Assembly: GCA_036826635.1 (NCBI GenBank)
Contig: DAISVY010000003.1
Span: forward strand, 62,001-126,000
DNA from: DAISVY01 sp036826635
GTDB lineage: Bacteria; Zixibacteria; MSB-5A5; GN15; FEB-12
Direction of reading: 5' to 3'
DNA length: 64,000 nucleotides
Part shown: one piece after another, positions 50,731 through 59,394 of the stretch
How positions within the stretch are numbered: position 1 is the first letter of the stretch
How the letters are laid out: each line of letters opens with the position of its first letter
Position numbers and translations under genes: made by a program
The notes under the pieces: generated by a model
The model's database searches: none
What the model was told of the DNA's origin: nothing
Seen by the model: only the letters and a program-made list of their open reading frames with translations

Positions 50731-50759
50731 TCGGATCCTTTCTTTTCGTTTTTTCCAGG

Positions 50760-50784
50760 GCCGCTCCAATCGGGGCGGCTTTTA
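50760..50784 (+). terminator. Terminator after the M6 protease
   Basis: Stem GCCGCTCC/GGGGCGGC with loop AATC (one G-T pair), then TTTT. Confidence 0.8.
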
Positions 50785-50845
50785 TATTGTCTTACAACAA
50801 GTTAAGTATTTTATCCAAATCTTTTTTGGGGGGGGCGAAAAGCCC

Positions 50846-50873
50846 TTGACAATTTGGCCGATGTTACTATTAT
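50846..50873 (+). promoter_or_regulatory. Promoter of the fur-feo operon
   Basis: TTGACA (perfect), 16-base spacer, TATTAT. The transcript would begin near 50880, inside the palindrome listed next. Confidence 0.78.
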
Positions 50874-50878
50874 TGCAA

Positions 50879-50895
50879 ATGAAATTCGATTTCAT
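50879..50895. promoter_or_regulatory. Operator candidate for the Fur-family regulator
   Basis: ATGAAAT-TCG-ATTTCAT, a perfect seven-base inverted repeat located at the predicted transcription start. This position is ideal for autorepression by the Fur-family protein encoded next. Confidence 0.65.
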
Positions 50896-50935
50896 GTGGA
50901 TCAAAAGGTCCCGAGCCGGGTTATAGGATTTGACG

Positions 50936-51376
50936 GTGAAAGAGTTTCTAAAATCGAAGGGTTTCAGAATGACCCCCCAGCGGGATCTGATCATCCGCTC
51001 TTTCTTCGAACTCGGCGAGCACATCACCGTGGACGAATTGTACGCCCGGGTACGGGAGAAAGATAGTACGGTGGGCTACAGCACGGTATGGCGAAATCTT
51101 AAATTGATATGTAAGGTGGGTTTGGCTGAAGAAGTTAACCTTGGCGACGGGGTGACACGTTACGACCGAGTGACGCCGCGTCCTCACGGTCACCTTTACT
51201 GTCTCGGGTGCAAGAAATTTGTGGAGTTTGATGTCGAGGAACTGGTAACCGCCCTCAAACGGGCTGCCCAGGGATATGATTTCGAGCCCCGGGTTTACAA
51301 AATAGAGATACAGGGATACTGCGACAAGTGCCGCAAGGTACGGGATAAATCTGCCCGGAAAGAACATGTGTATTGA
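50936..51376 (+). CDS. Fur-family metal-responsive repressor
   Basis: 146 residues with a winged helix (RMTPQRDLIIRSFFELGEHITVDELYARV, YSTVWRNLKLI) and a C-terminal dimerisation domain. That domain carries two CxxC pairs (Cys89/92 in YCLGCKKF, Cys129/132 in CDKCRK) that bind structural zinc. The linked feoA-feoB genes point to iron as the signal, so Fur is more likely than Zur or PerR. The start is set at GTG 50936 because AGGA lies seven bases upstream; a TTG two codons earlier is too close to it. Autoregulation is suggested by the palindrome at the promoter. Confidence 0.9.
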   Translation: MKEFLKSKGFRMTPQRDLIIRSFFELGEHITVDELYARVREKDSTVGYSTVWRNLKLICKVGLAEEVNLGDGVTRYDRVTPRPHGHLYCLGCKKFVEFDVEELVTALKRAAQGYDFEPRVYKIEIQGYCDKCRKVRDKSARKEHVY

Positions 51377-51430
51377 GTTACCCCGTAATCCGGGGGCACG
51401 GGCAGCAGAGAGTGCAAAGGGAATCCGATT

Positions 51431-51661
51431 ATGACATATTTGAATAAGTTGACACCGGGACAAAAGGCGCGCGTAGTGGGTTTTACCGAAGATAACCCCA
51501 TTTCGCGGCGCCTGATTGAGCTTGGCCTTATACCCGGAAGGCAGGTAAAGTACCTTCGTAATGCTCCCCTGAGAGATCCTCTGCAACTGCAGGTTGGTGG
51601 GACCAGTCTCAGTATTCGTCATGCCGAGGCCTCACTGGTTACGGTTGAGTTGGAAGACTGA
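51431..51661 (+). CDS. feoA: FeoA ferrous iron transport accessory protein
   Basis: 76 residues with the SH3-like FeoA fold: LTPGQKARVVGF, RRLIELGLIPGRQVKYL and the final EASLVTVEL. FeoA acts with FeoB at the cytoplasmic side of the inner membrane. Preceded by an AGGG site and located 54 bases after the Fur-family gene; feoB begins 25 bases after its stop. Confidence 0.95.
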   Translation: MTYLNKLTPGQKARVVGFTEDNPISRRLIELGLIPGRQVKYLRNAPLRDPLQLQVGGTSLSIRHAEASLVTVELED

Positions 51662-51686
51662 TCAACCGCAGGCAGCCGGCCGGTAT

Positions 51687-53990
51687 ATGGACATTCCTAC
51701 CAACAAAACGACGACCGCCCGTGATTTGACAGTTGCCATATGCGGCAATCCTAACTGCGGCAAAACTACCATATTCAACGGTATTACCGGTCTGCGCCAG
51801 AAAGTCGGTAACTATCCCGGGGTAACGGTGGAGAAGACCAGCGGTACTTTTATGGTCGGTCGGCACCCCGCCCATCGTTTTACCGTTATTGACATTCCGG
51901 GCAGTTATTCTCTGGCGGCTTTTTCTCCCGATGAATACATCGCTTCCCAGGCGCTCTGTGGTTTCATTCGCCACGAGCGCTGCCCCGATATCATTGTTTG
52001 TGTCATTGATGCCACCAACCTTGAACGTGGGCTTTATCTTCTCTTTCAGATCATGCAGGTCGGGCATCCGGTGGTGGTGGCTCTGAACATGGTCGATCTG
52101 TCCGACCGTCTCGGTATTAAGATCGACAACGCCAAACTTTCCGAAGCGCTGGGGGGTATTCCTGTCGTATCGGTGGTCGGCAGCAAAGGGCATGGGATTG
52201 ACGAACTCAAGGCCAGTCTGGTTCAGATGGCGGACCATCCGGTGGTATCGACGCTTCAGGTTTATGATCCCCGGATAGAAGATGTGCTGAAAACCCTTGA
52301 GGGTGGTTCCGACATCGGTTGTCGTTGCCGGGCGGAGTATCTGCGGGTCCTTCTTGATCGTGACGGACCGGCCGAAAAAACTTACCTGGGGGATCAGGAA
52401 AAGGGAAAGCGCGAGATTCTTGAGCAGTGTCGGGGGCACCTGATTGAGCAGTTCGGAAGCCTCTCGGCCGCCGAAACCGTACCGCTCACCGAGAGAGCGG
52501 CCCGGATAACCGAGCTGGTAACTTCGTACAAGGGCAAGCCCCGGCCGAGTCTGACCGAGAAGATGGATCGTATTGTTCTGCACCCGATTATGGGGCCGGT
52601 TATACTTCTGGCCGTGATGGTGCTGGTGTTTCAATCGATTTTTAGCTGGGCGGCCCCACTGATGGATTTGATCGATGCCGCCTTCGGTTCCCTGAGCAAT
52701 CTGGTCGAGGGAAGTATGGCGGCCGGTCCGCTGAGGTCGCTGCTTGTTAGCGGAATCATCGGCGGAGTGGGGTCGGTGCTCATATTTCTGCCGCAGATAA
52801 TCATCCTGTTTTTGTTTATCGCGATTCTGGAAGATTCGGGATATATGCCGAGGGCCGCGTTTCTGGTGGATCGTCTGTTCGGCTGGTGCGGACTTTCGGG
52901 CAAGTCATTTATCCCCATGCTTTCGTCTTTTGCCTGTGCCATTCCCGGTTTGATGGCCACTCGTACGATAGAGAATCGGAACCTTCGTATCCTGACTATC
53001 ATGGTGGCGCCGCTGATGAGCTGCTCGGCTCGTCTGCCGATTTACACTATCATGATTGCGGCTTTTATCCCTCACAAGACGTACCTTGGGTTGTTCAATT
53101 CCCAGGGGCTTCTGCTCACTCTGTTGTATATGCTGGGGGTGGTTGTAGCCGTAATAATCTCGTTGATTTTGTCTCGCACCATGTTCCGAAGCAATCGCGG
53201 GACGTTCATCATGGAGATGCCGTCGTATAAATTGCCGACGCCGCGTTCGATAGGCATCCGCGTAATCAACCGGGTTCAGTCGTTCGTAACGAGAGCCGGT
53301 ACCGTTATTCTGGCGATAACGATTATCATTTGGGCCCTGAGCTATTATCCGCGTTCGGCGGAGATTACGGCCGATTTCGATAATCGGATCGCGAGTGTTC
53401 AGACAACTTTCGCCGAGCAGCGGGCTGAGCTGGAATCGCAGACAGGGCCGGAAGCTGCCGAGTCAACCCCCGACTTTACTTCCGCGCGGATGGAGACCCT
53501 GACACAGGATTATGAAACGGAATTGCGCCGGCTGGAAGGCGAGCGAGCCGGGGCTTACCTGAGTGATTCCTATTTCGGTCGGCTGGGGCGGTTGCTGGCG
53601 CCGATGTTTGCTCCTTTGGGCTGGGACTGGAAAATTACCATGGCCACTCTGGCTTCGTTCCCCGCCCGTGAGGTTATAATTGCCACTCTTGGCACCATCT
53701 ACAATCTGGGCTCGGATGAAAACGATTCGGCCACTCCGCTTATTTCCAGAATGCGGCAGGCGCGCTGGGACGACGGGCCTCGGATTGGGCAGCCGGTGTT
53801 TACCCCGGCCGTGGCGTTGTCGGTGATGGTTTTCTTTGCTCTTTGTGCGCAGTGCGGGGCGACATTGGTAACTATCCGTCAGGAAACCGGTCGGGGTTAT
53901 TATGCGGCTGTGGCTTTTCTGTATATGACGATCCTGGCCTATGTGGCGGCGATGGTGGCCTATCAGGTGTTCAGCAGAATGGGGTACTGA
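51687..53990 (+). CDS. feoB: FeoB ferrous iron transporter
   Basis: 767 residues. The N-terminal G domain has G1 GNPNCGKTT, G3 DIPGSYS and G4 NMVD. A GDI-like helical domain follows, and a membrane part contains two Gate repeats (including MPRAAFLVDRLFGWCGLSGKSFIPML and CAIPGLMATRTIENRNLRI). A charged helical segment (about 590-640) between Gate repeats is common in FeoB. The ATG at 51687 gives the normal FeoB start close to the G1 motif; a longer in-frame start would overlap feoA. It imports Fe2+ across the inner membrane. Confidence 0.97.
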   Translation: MDIPTNKTTTARDLTVAICGNPNCGKTTIFNGITGLRQKVGNYPGVTVEKTSGTFMVGRHPAHRFTVIDIPGSYSLAAFSPDEYIASQALCGFIRHERCPDIIVCVIDATNLERGLYLLFQIMQVGHPVVVALNMVDLSDRLGIKIDNAKLSEALGGIPVVSVVGSKGHGIDELKASLVQMADHPVVSTLQVYDPRIEDVLKTLEGGSDIGCRCRAEYLRVLLDRDGPAEKTYLGDQEKGKREILEQCRGHLIEQFGSLSAAETVPLTERAARITELVTSYKGKPRPSLTEKMDRIVLHPIMGPVILLAVMVLVFQSIFSWAAPLMDLIDAAFGSLSNLVEGSMAAGPLRSLLVSGIIGGVGSVLIFLPQIIILFLFIAILEDSGYMPRAAFLVDRLFGWCGLSGKSFIPMLSSFACAIPGLMATRTIENRNLRILTIMVAPLMSCSARLPIYTIMIAAFIPHKTYLGLFNSQGLLLTLLYMLGVVVAVIISLILSRTMFRSNRGTFIMEMPSYKLPTPRSIGIRVINRVQSFVTRAGTVILAITIIIWALSYYPRSAEITADFDNRIASVQTTFAEQRAELESQTGPEAAESTPDFTSARMETLTQDYETELRRLEGERAGAYLSDSYFGRLGRLLAPMFAPLGWDWKITMATLASFPAREVIIATLGTIYNLGSDENDSATPLISRMRQARWDDGPRIGQPVFTPAVALSVMVFFALCAQCGATLVTIRQETGRGYYAAVAFLYMTILAYVAAMVAYQVFSRMGY

Positions 53991-54133
53991 TGACACTCTT
54001 GTGGCAGAATCTGGTGGTAGCTCTTGTTGTCCTTCTGGCTGGCGGCTACCTCTGGATTTGGTTCCATCGCCGGTCGCGCTCCGGTTCCTGCTCACAGTGT
54101 CCGCTGAGAAGAGCCCTGTCTCGGACCGACTGA
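53990..54133 (+). CDS. FeoB-associated small Cys-rich membrane protein
   Basis: 47 residues: one membrane helix (LVVALVVLLAGGYLWIWF) and a short basic tail with a CxxC pair (GSCSQCPLRR). This matches the FeoB_associated family. It starts on the last base of the feoB stop (TGATG), so it is translationally coupled. Thought to support FeoB; the precise function is not established. Confidence 0.85.
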   Translation: MTLLWQNLVVALVVLLAGGYLWIWFHRRSRSGSCSQCPLRRALSRTD

Positions 54134-54138
54134 GCCGA

Positions 54139-54166
54139 TTGACATTTGGCGTTCAGCTTCTATATT
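54139..54166 (+). promoter_or_regulatory. Promoter of the ecfT-truA-purine/phospholipid run
   Basis: TTGACA, 16-base spacer, TATATT, the best promoter in the window. It begins six bases after the previous stop codon and lies 14 bases before the ecfT ATG. Confidence 0.78.
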
Positions 54167-54180
54167 CCCGCTTCCGGGAT

Positions 54181-54990
54181 ATGAATATGTTTCAAACAGC
54201 ACCGATACTGCTGGGGCAATACCGTCCTCATGATTCTTTCCTGCACCGACTGGATGCACGCGCCAAGCTGTTGATTGTCCTGCTGGTGATGGTCGTCAGC
54301 CTGCTTACGCATTCGGCCGTTTTTTATATCGTTCTCATGGCGATTTTGCTGATCGGACTGCTGTTCTCCGGTGTTACGGGGCGGGTCCTTGTTCGCAGTT
54401 TTCGACCTATTGTCCTGCTGGTTGCGATAACTTTTATCTATCATATTATTTTTACCGATCGTGACTCCGAGCCGTTGTTCGACTTGTTCGGTTTCGCGAT
54501 TACTTCGGGTGGGCTGGACCATGCCAGTTTCTTTTCGCTTCGGCTCTTGTTATTTATAGCGGTGGCTTTTCTCGTTACTTTGACCAGTTCTCCTTCGGAT
54601 TTGGCCGAGGCGGTGACCAAACTGCTTCGACCCTTGGAGAAAATCCGTATTCCGGTGGGTGATCTGGGGCTTATATTGTTTATCGCCATTCGTTTTATCC
54701 CGATTCTTACCGAGGAATTCACCACCATCCGCAATGCGCAGGTGATACGCGGGGTGGATTTTTCCGGCAATCTTTTTCAACGGGCTCGGAAAACGACAGC
54801 TATAATAATCCCGGTGTTGATCGGGGCCATCGGTCGCGCCGACGAACTGGCCATGGCTATCGAGGCGCGGGGTTATCGGGGGGGACAGCGCCGGACTTTC
54901 TATTCCCGGTCACATTTCGACGCCCGCGCCTGGCTGTTCGTATTGTCCGGTACGATAGTGATAGTGGCTCTTTTTATGGTGACGCGCTAA
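54181..54990 (+). CDS. ecfT: Energy-coupling factor transporter transmembrane protein EcfT/CbiQ
   Basis: 269 residues with several membrane helices and the family signature ARGYRGGQRR, preceded by DELAMAIE, matching the EcfT coupling motif that contacts ATPases. The N-terminal LDARAKLL is also typical. EcfT joins the two ATPases to a substrate-binding S subunit in vitamin or metal uptake. No EcfA or S subunit is in the window, so the partner genes must lie elsewhere. Two ATGs (54181, 54187) are possible; neither has a strong ribosome site. truA follows two bases after the stop. Confidence 0.9.
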   Translation: MNMFQTAPILLGQYRPHDSFLHRLDARAKLLIVLLVMVVSLLTHSAVFYIVLMAILLIGLLFSGVTGRVLVRSFRPIVLLVAITFIYHIIFTDRDSEPLFDLFGFAITSGGLDHASFFSLRLLLFIAVAFLVTLTSSPSDLAEAVTKLLRPLEKIRIPVGDLGLILFIAIRFIPILTEEFTTIRNAQVIRGVDFSGNLFQRARKTTAIIIPVLIGAIGRADELAMAIEARGYRGGQRRTFYSRSHFDARAWLFVLSGTIVIVALFMVTR

Positions 54991-54992
54991 AA

Positions 54993-55748
54993 ATGTCTGA
55001 GCAAAACATCAGGCTGATCGTAGAGTACGAAGGTACCGCATATGCGGGCTGGCAGGTTCAGAAGAACGCCGACACGATTCAGGGACGACTGGTCGGGGCG
55101 ATAGAGAAAACGACCGGTCAAAAGGTTAACCTGATCGGGGCGGGACGGACCGATGCCGGTGTCCATGCGCTGGGGCAGGTGGCCAATTTTCGTATAGATC
55201 ACTCCCTGGAGCCGGAACGTTATCGAGAGGCTTTGAATTATTATTTGCCCGTCGATATTCGGGTGATCCAATCCGAAATCGCCCCGCCGGATTTTCATGC
55301 CCGCTATGATGCCCGGTTTCGCCGTTATCGGTACCTTGTCTCCGGCGAAAATTCCGCCGTTTACCGCAATCTTCGCTATCACTATCGCCCGGCTGTGGAT
55401 CCTGAGAGATTGCATAAGGCGGCCGCCCTGGTGGTCGGGGAGCATGACTTTGCGCCGTTCTGTGTAGTCGCTTCGCGTCAGGAGAACAATACCTGTCAGA
55501 TATACCACTCGCGCTGGCGACAAATCGGCCCTCTGTGGGGGTACGAAATTCGGGGAAACAGGTTCCTGCACAGCATGGTTCGGTCATTGGTGGGGGCTAT
55601 GCTCAACCTGGCCACGGTGAACCCCGACGGCAACAGGCTGAACTTGACTTTGGATCGCTTTGCCGATATCATAACTGCCACAACAGACGAAAGGGTGGCA
55701 TTTACGGCACCGGCTCACGGACTGTACCTTGTTTCTGTAGGCTACTAA
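54993..55748 (+). CDS. truA: tRNA pseudouridine(38-40) synthase
   Basis: 251 residues. The catalytic Asp is Asp54 in GAGRTDAGVHA, and FHARYDARFRRYRYL and FLHSMVRSLVGAML are also TruA signatures. It isomerises uridines 38-40 of the anticodon arm. Two bases separate it from ecfT, and the transaldolase gene follows after 16 bases with a GAAGGA site. Confidence 0.97.
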   Translation: MSEQNIRLIVEYEGTAYAGWQVQKNADTIQGRLVGAIEKTTGQKVNLIGAGRTDAGVHALGQVANFRIDHSLEPERYREALNYYLPVDIRVIQSEIAPPDFHARYDARFRRYRYLVSGENSAVYRNLRYHYRPAVDPERLHKAAALVVGEHDFAPFCVVASRQENNTCQIYHSRWRQIGPLWGYEIRGNRFLHSMVRSLVGAMLNLATVNPDGNRLNLTLDRFADIITATTDERVAFTAPAHGLYLVSVGY

Positions 55749-55764
55749 GCGAAGGAACCGCTCC

Positions 55765-56412
55765 ATGAAGTTTTTCATTGATACTGCTAACATCGATCAG
55801 ATCAAAACCGCGGCCGCAATGGGCGTGCTTGACGGTGTAACAACGAATCCCTCTCTGGCGGCCAGGGAAAACGCCCCGTACCGGGAAATCCTGGCTGAAA
55901 TCTGCAAGATTGTCCCCGGTCCGGTTTCGGCCGAGGTCCTGGCTACCGACAGCGAAGGGATGATAAAAGAAGCCCAAGAACTGACCCGCATCGCCGACAA
56001 TATCGTCGTCAAAATTCCGACGATTCTTGAAGGTCTTAAAGCCATTAAAAGCCTTACTCAACAGGGTATTTCGACCAATGCCACGCTGGTTTTCAACCCC
56101 ATGCAGGCACTGTTGGTGGCCAAGGCCGGGGCGACGTTTGTATCACCTTTCGTGGGACGGTTGGACGATATCTCTACCGATGGAATGAGCCTGGTGGCGG
56201 ATATCGTTACTATCTACAGGAACTACAGCTATGACACCGAGGTGCTTGTCGCTTCGGTGCGGCATCCCATTCACGTGGTTGAAGCCGCCCGGATGGGGGC
56301 CGATGTGTGTACGATGCCGCTGAAAGTCATAGAGCATCTGATCAAGCATCCGTTGACCGATATCGGGCTGGAGAAGTTCATTGCCGATTTCAAGAAGGCG
56401 CAGAAGATCTGA
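55765..56412 (+). CDS. Small transaldolase / fructose-6-phosphate aldolase family protein
   Basis: 215 residues of the short transaldolase class. FIDTAN at the start, GVTTNPSL, and Schiff-base Lys83 in NIVVKIP are readable. It moves a dihydroxyacetone unit in the non-oxidative pentose phosphate pathway, or acts as fructose-6-phosphate aldolase; sequence by eye does not decide between the two. The stop overlaps the purB start (ATGA). Confidence 0.93.
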   Translation: MKFFIDTANIDQIKTAAAMGVLDGVTTNPSLAARENAPYREILAEICKIVPGPVSAEVLATDSEGMIKEAQELTRIADNIVVKIPTILEGLKAIKSLTQQGISTNATLVFNPMQALLVAKAGATFVSPFVGRLDDISTDGMSLVADIVTIYRNYSYDTEVLVASVRHPIHVVEAARMGADVCTMPLKVIEHLIKHPLTDIGLEKFIADFKKAQKI

Positions 56413-57707
56413 TGATAAAACGTTACACGTTGCCGGAAATGGGGGCGTTGTGGACTGACGAGGCCAAGTTTCAGTCGTGGCTGACCGTGGAGGTGGAAGC
56501 GGCCCGGGCTATGGCCCGGTACAAGATTATACCCGAAGAGGCGTTCAGGCAGATTGAAAAGAAGGCTCGTTTCGATATCAAGCGTATCGACGAGATCGAG
56601 AAGAAAGTCAATCACGATGTAATCGCTTTTCTCGAGTCGGTTTCCGAACAGGTGGGAGAAGCCGCCAAGTACCTTCACTACGGCATGACTTCTTCGGATG
56701 TACTCGACACCGCTCAGGGGCTTCGCTTGAAACAGGCGGCGGCCATTCTGGATAAAAAGATCATCGGTGCGCTTAGTCAAATCAAGCGACTGGCCCGCAA
56801 ATACAAGAATACGCCGTGTATCGGTCGGACACACGGAATAGTGGCCGAACCGACGACGGTGGGGCTCAAGTTTGCCGTTTGGTACACGGAGTTGACGCGC
56901 CGAAGAGAGGCCTTTCGGGCGGCGGCCGAGAAAGTGGCCGTGGGGGCGATTTCCGGTGCGGTCGGCAACTATGCCAATCTCGATCCGCGCGTCGAGACAG
57001 CCGTGTGTCGCCGTCTGGGGCTGAAGCCGGCCGCGGTGTCGACCCAGGTAGTTCAGCGTGACCGGCACGCCGAGTTCGTTACGTCGCTGGCTCTGCTGGG
57101 CTCGTCGCTGGAAAAGTTCGCCACCGAGATCAGGAACCTTCAGCGCACCGAAATAGGCGAGATGGCCGAAGGATTTACGGAAGGGCAGAAGGGTTCCTCG
57201 GCTATGCCGCATAAGAAAAACCCCATTACGGCCGAGCGAGTAACCGGTATCGCGCGTCTTTTGCGGGGATATGCGCTTTCGTCGATGGAGAACGTGGCTT
57301 TGTGGCACGAGCGCGATATTGCCCATTCGTCGGTGGAACGGATAATTTTGCCCGATGCGACCATCGTTCTTGACTATGGTTTGTATAAATTTACCGGGAT
57401 TCTCAAAGGGTTGGTGGTCAACCCGGAGAGAATGATGAAGAACATATATTACGGTGGCGGTCTGGTTTTTTCGCAGCGGCTCTTGCTCAAGCTGGCCGGC
57501 CCGCTGGGTTCGCGTGACCGGGCCTATCGTATCGTGCAGCGCAACGCTATGGCCGCCCACAAGGGGGAAGGGCTGTTCCGGGATCTGGTGACAAAGGACG
57601 AAGAGATAAGAAAATATCTGGATCAGAAAGAAATCGACGGTTGTTTCGAACTCGGATATTATGTCAAACACGTTGACCGGATTTTCAAACGGGTATTCGG
57701 ACGATGA
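56412..57707 (+). CDS. purB: Adenylosuccinate lyase
   Basis: 431 residues. The family signature GSSAMPHKKNP (261-271, with catalytic Ser263) and His141 in GRTHGIVAEP are present, along with TSSDVLDTA. It cleaves SAICAR and adenylosuccinate in purine synthesis. The ATG overlaps the transaldolase stop; a longer frame upstream would overlap that gene. psd begins inside the last codons. purS and purQ lie 1.4 kb further on in the same run. Confidence 0.97.
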   Translation: MIKRYTLPEMGALWTDEAKFQSWLTVEVEAARAMARYKIIPEEAFRQIEKKARFDIKRIDEIEKKVNHDVIAFLESVSEQVGEAAKYLHYGMTSSDVLDTAQGLRLKQAAAILDKKIIGALSQIKRLARKYKNTPCIGRTHGIVAEPTTVGLKFAVWYTELTRRREAFRAAAEKVAVGAISGAVGNYANLDPRVETAVCRRLGLKPAAVSTQVVQRDRHAEFVTSLALLGSSLEKFATEIRNLQRTEIGEMAEGFTEGQKGSSAMPHKKNPITAERVTGIARLLRGYALSSMENVALWHERDIAHSSVERIILPDATIVLDYGLYKFTGILKGLVVNPERMMKNIYYGGGLVFSQRLLLKLAGPLGSRDRAYRIVQRNAMAAHKGEGLFRDLVTKDEEIRKYLDQKEIDGCFELGYYVKHVDRIFKRVFGR

Positions 57708-58408
57708 TCGCTCGTGACGGCTGGCCGCTGATCATTATCGGGGTGGTCCTGACGGTTGTTCTTCTCTGGGGCGCGACTCGGTGGGATAACCTGTTGCTCT
57801 TTATTTTCAGTCTCTTGTTTGCCCTGTTAACTACCTTTACGGCTTTCTTTTTTCGTGACCCCGACCGGGTCGTGCCTCTGGAGACCAACGTGCTGGTAGC
57901 GCCCGCCGACGGTCGGGTGGTGGCCATCGACACGTTGCCGTCGCACGAGTACATCGGCGGTAAGACGATTCAGGTTTCGATATTCCTCTCGATTTTCGAT
58001 GTCCACGTCAATCGTGCACCGGTCTCGGCGGCGGTTGAGCATGTGGTTTATCATCCCGGCAAGTTCCTCCCGGCCTACAGAGACAAAGCCTCGCTGGAAA
58101 ACGAGCAGACCGAAATAGGTATGATAACCGAGCATGGCCAGCGCCTGATTGTCAAGCAGATCGCCGGCCTTATTGCTCGCCGTGTTGTCTGTCACCTTAA
58201 GCCCGGGGATACGGTAATGACAGGGCAGCGTTTTGGTATGATCCGTTTCGGGTCGCGTACCGATTTGCTGGTACCGGCCGACAGTCGTATTGATATTGGT
58301 TTGGGAGATCGGGTCTACGGTGGCCGGACAATTGTTGGTTACCTGAGCGGACTTGGCGCCGAAAGCCGCCCGGTAGAATCGCTCGAAGGAGACAATGCGA
58401 AGTTATAG
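57704..58408 (+). CDS. psd: Phosphatidylserine decarboxylase proenzyme (short type)
   Basis: 234 residues of the archaeal-type/short PSD family. It converts phosphatidylserine to phosphatidylethanolamine after self-cleavage that forms a pyruvoyl group. The cleavage Gly183-Ser184 is seen in RFGSRTDLLVP. N-terminal hydrophobic helices (about 8-50) anchor it. FDVHVNRAPV is also diagnostic. It overlaps both purB and pssA, so it is translationally coupled to the enzyme that makes its substrate. Confidence 0.95.
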   Translation: MIARDGWPLIIIGVVLTVVLLWGATRWDNLLLFIFSLLFALLTTFTAFFFRDPDRVVPLETNVLVAPADGRVVAIDTLPSHEYIGGKTIQVSIFLSIFDVHVNRAPVSAAVEHVVYHPGKFLPAYRDKASLENEQTEIGMITEHGQRLIVKQIAGLIARRVVCHLKPGDTVMTGQRFGMIRFGSRTDLLVPADSRIDIGLGDRVYGGRTIVGYLSGLGAESRPVESLEGDNAKL

Positions 58409-59159
58409 AGGTATATTCCCCGGCACCTTCACGATGGGGAATGTCGTTTGCGGTTTTCTTTCTATTCTTTCCTCGTTCGAAGGTAATATCGTCGCGGCCT
58501 GCTGGTTCGTGATACTGGCCGGTTTTCTCGACGCGCTCGATGGCAAGGTAGCCCGTCTGAGCGGTACGACTTCTCAGTTCGGTGTCGAATTGGATTCACT
58601 GGCCGACTTTTTGTCTTTCGGTGTTGCCCCGGCCGTGATTGTGCATTCCATCGGACTCAGTTCGCTGGGGCGGTGGGGGTGGGTTATTTCCATTGTCTAT
58701 ATCATGGCGGCGGCTTATCGGCTGGCTCGCTATAACCTGATGGCCGAATCCGAAGAGAAAAAAGACTTCGTCGGTTTACCGGTGCCGACCGCGGCTTTCG
58801 GTTTGGTGTCTTACGTGATTTTCAGCTACAATCTCTGGGATGCGATAAAGTACCATGAACTGCTCATATCCATGATCATCGTGTTCGCTTTTCTTATGAT
58901 TTCGCAGATACAATACGACGCCATCCCGGAACAATTCGGCACTGTGCAGGATCGAATCAAGCTGGCGGTGCTGTCGATGGCGGCTCTGGGCCTGGTGTTC
59001 CGTCCCAGACTTTTATTGTTTCCCTTAGTGGCTTTGTATATATTGTTCGGTATGTTACGCGAGGCGTACCGGTTGTTCTATCTGGGTATGGGCAAGGTGG
59101 CCGGCCGGCCTTACGGTCGACGCAAAGAGGATAAGGTAAAAGAAGATGGCCAAGACTAA
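58395..59159 (+). CDS. pssA: CDP-diacylglycerol-serine O-phosphatidyltransferase
   Basis: 254-residue membrane enzyme that makes phosphatidylserine, the substrate of psd. The CDP-alcohol phosphotransferase motif runs from Asp46 (DALDGKVAR) to Asp67 and Asp71 (GVELDSLADFLSFG). GTFTMGNVVCGF at the start is typical of PssA. The start lies inside psd, and the stop overlaps the purS start, so the genes are coupled. Confidence 0.95.
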   Translation: MRSYRGIFPGTFTMGNVVCGFLSILSSFEGNIVAACWFVILAGFLDALDGKVARLSGTTSQFGVELDSLADFLSFGVAPAVIVHSIGLSSLGRWGWVISIVYIMAAAYRLARYNLMAESEEKKDFVGLPVPTAAFGLVSYVIFSYNLWDAIKYHELLISMIIVFAFLMISQIQYDAIPEQFGTVQDRIKLAVLSMAALGLVFRPRLLLFPLVALYILFGMLREAYRLFYLGMGKVAGRPYGRRKEDKVKEDGQD

Positions 59160-59394
59160 AAAAGCCCTGGTTCATGTGCGGCTCAAGGAAGGAGTCCTTG
59201 ACCCCCAGGGCGTGACGATCCAGAAAGCACTGGCCCAGATGGGTTATGAGGATATTCTCTCGGTGCGCTCCGGGAAATTCTTCGAGTTGGAGATCAACCC
59301 CGAGGCCACCGATATCGAGAACAAAATCGGCGAAGTGTGTTCGAAACTTCTGGCGAATCCCGTTATTGAAGACTTCGAGATCGAGCAGAGCTGA
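59146..59394 (+). CDS. purS: Phosphoribosylformylglycinamidine synthase subunit PurS
   Basis: 82 residues with VHVRLKEGVLDPQGVTIQKAL, the PurS signature. PurS bridges PurQ and PurL in the three-part FGAM synthase. It overlaps pssA at its start and shares its last base region with the purQ ATG. PurL is not in the window. Confidence 0.95.
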   Translation: MAKTKKALVHVRLKEGVLDPQGVTIQKALAQMGYEDILSVRSGKFFELEINPEATDIENKIGEVCSKLLANPVIEDFEIEQS

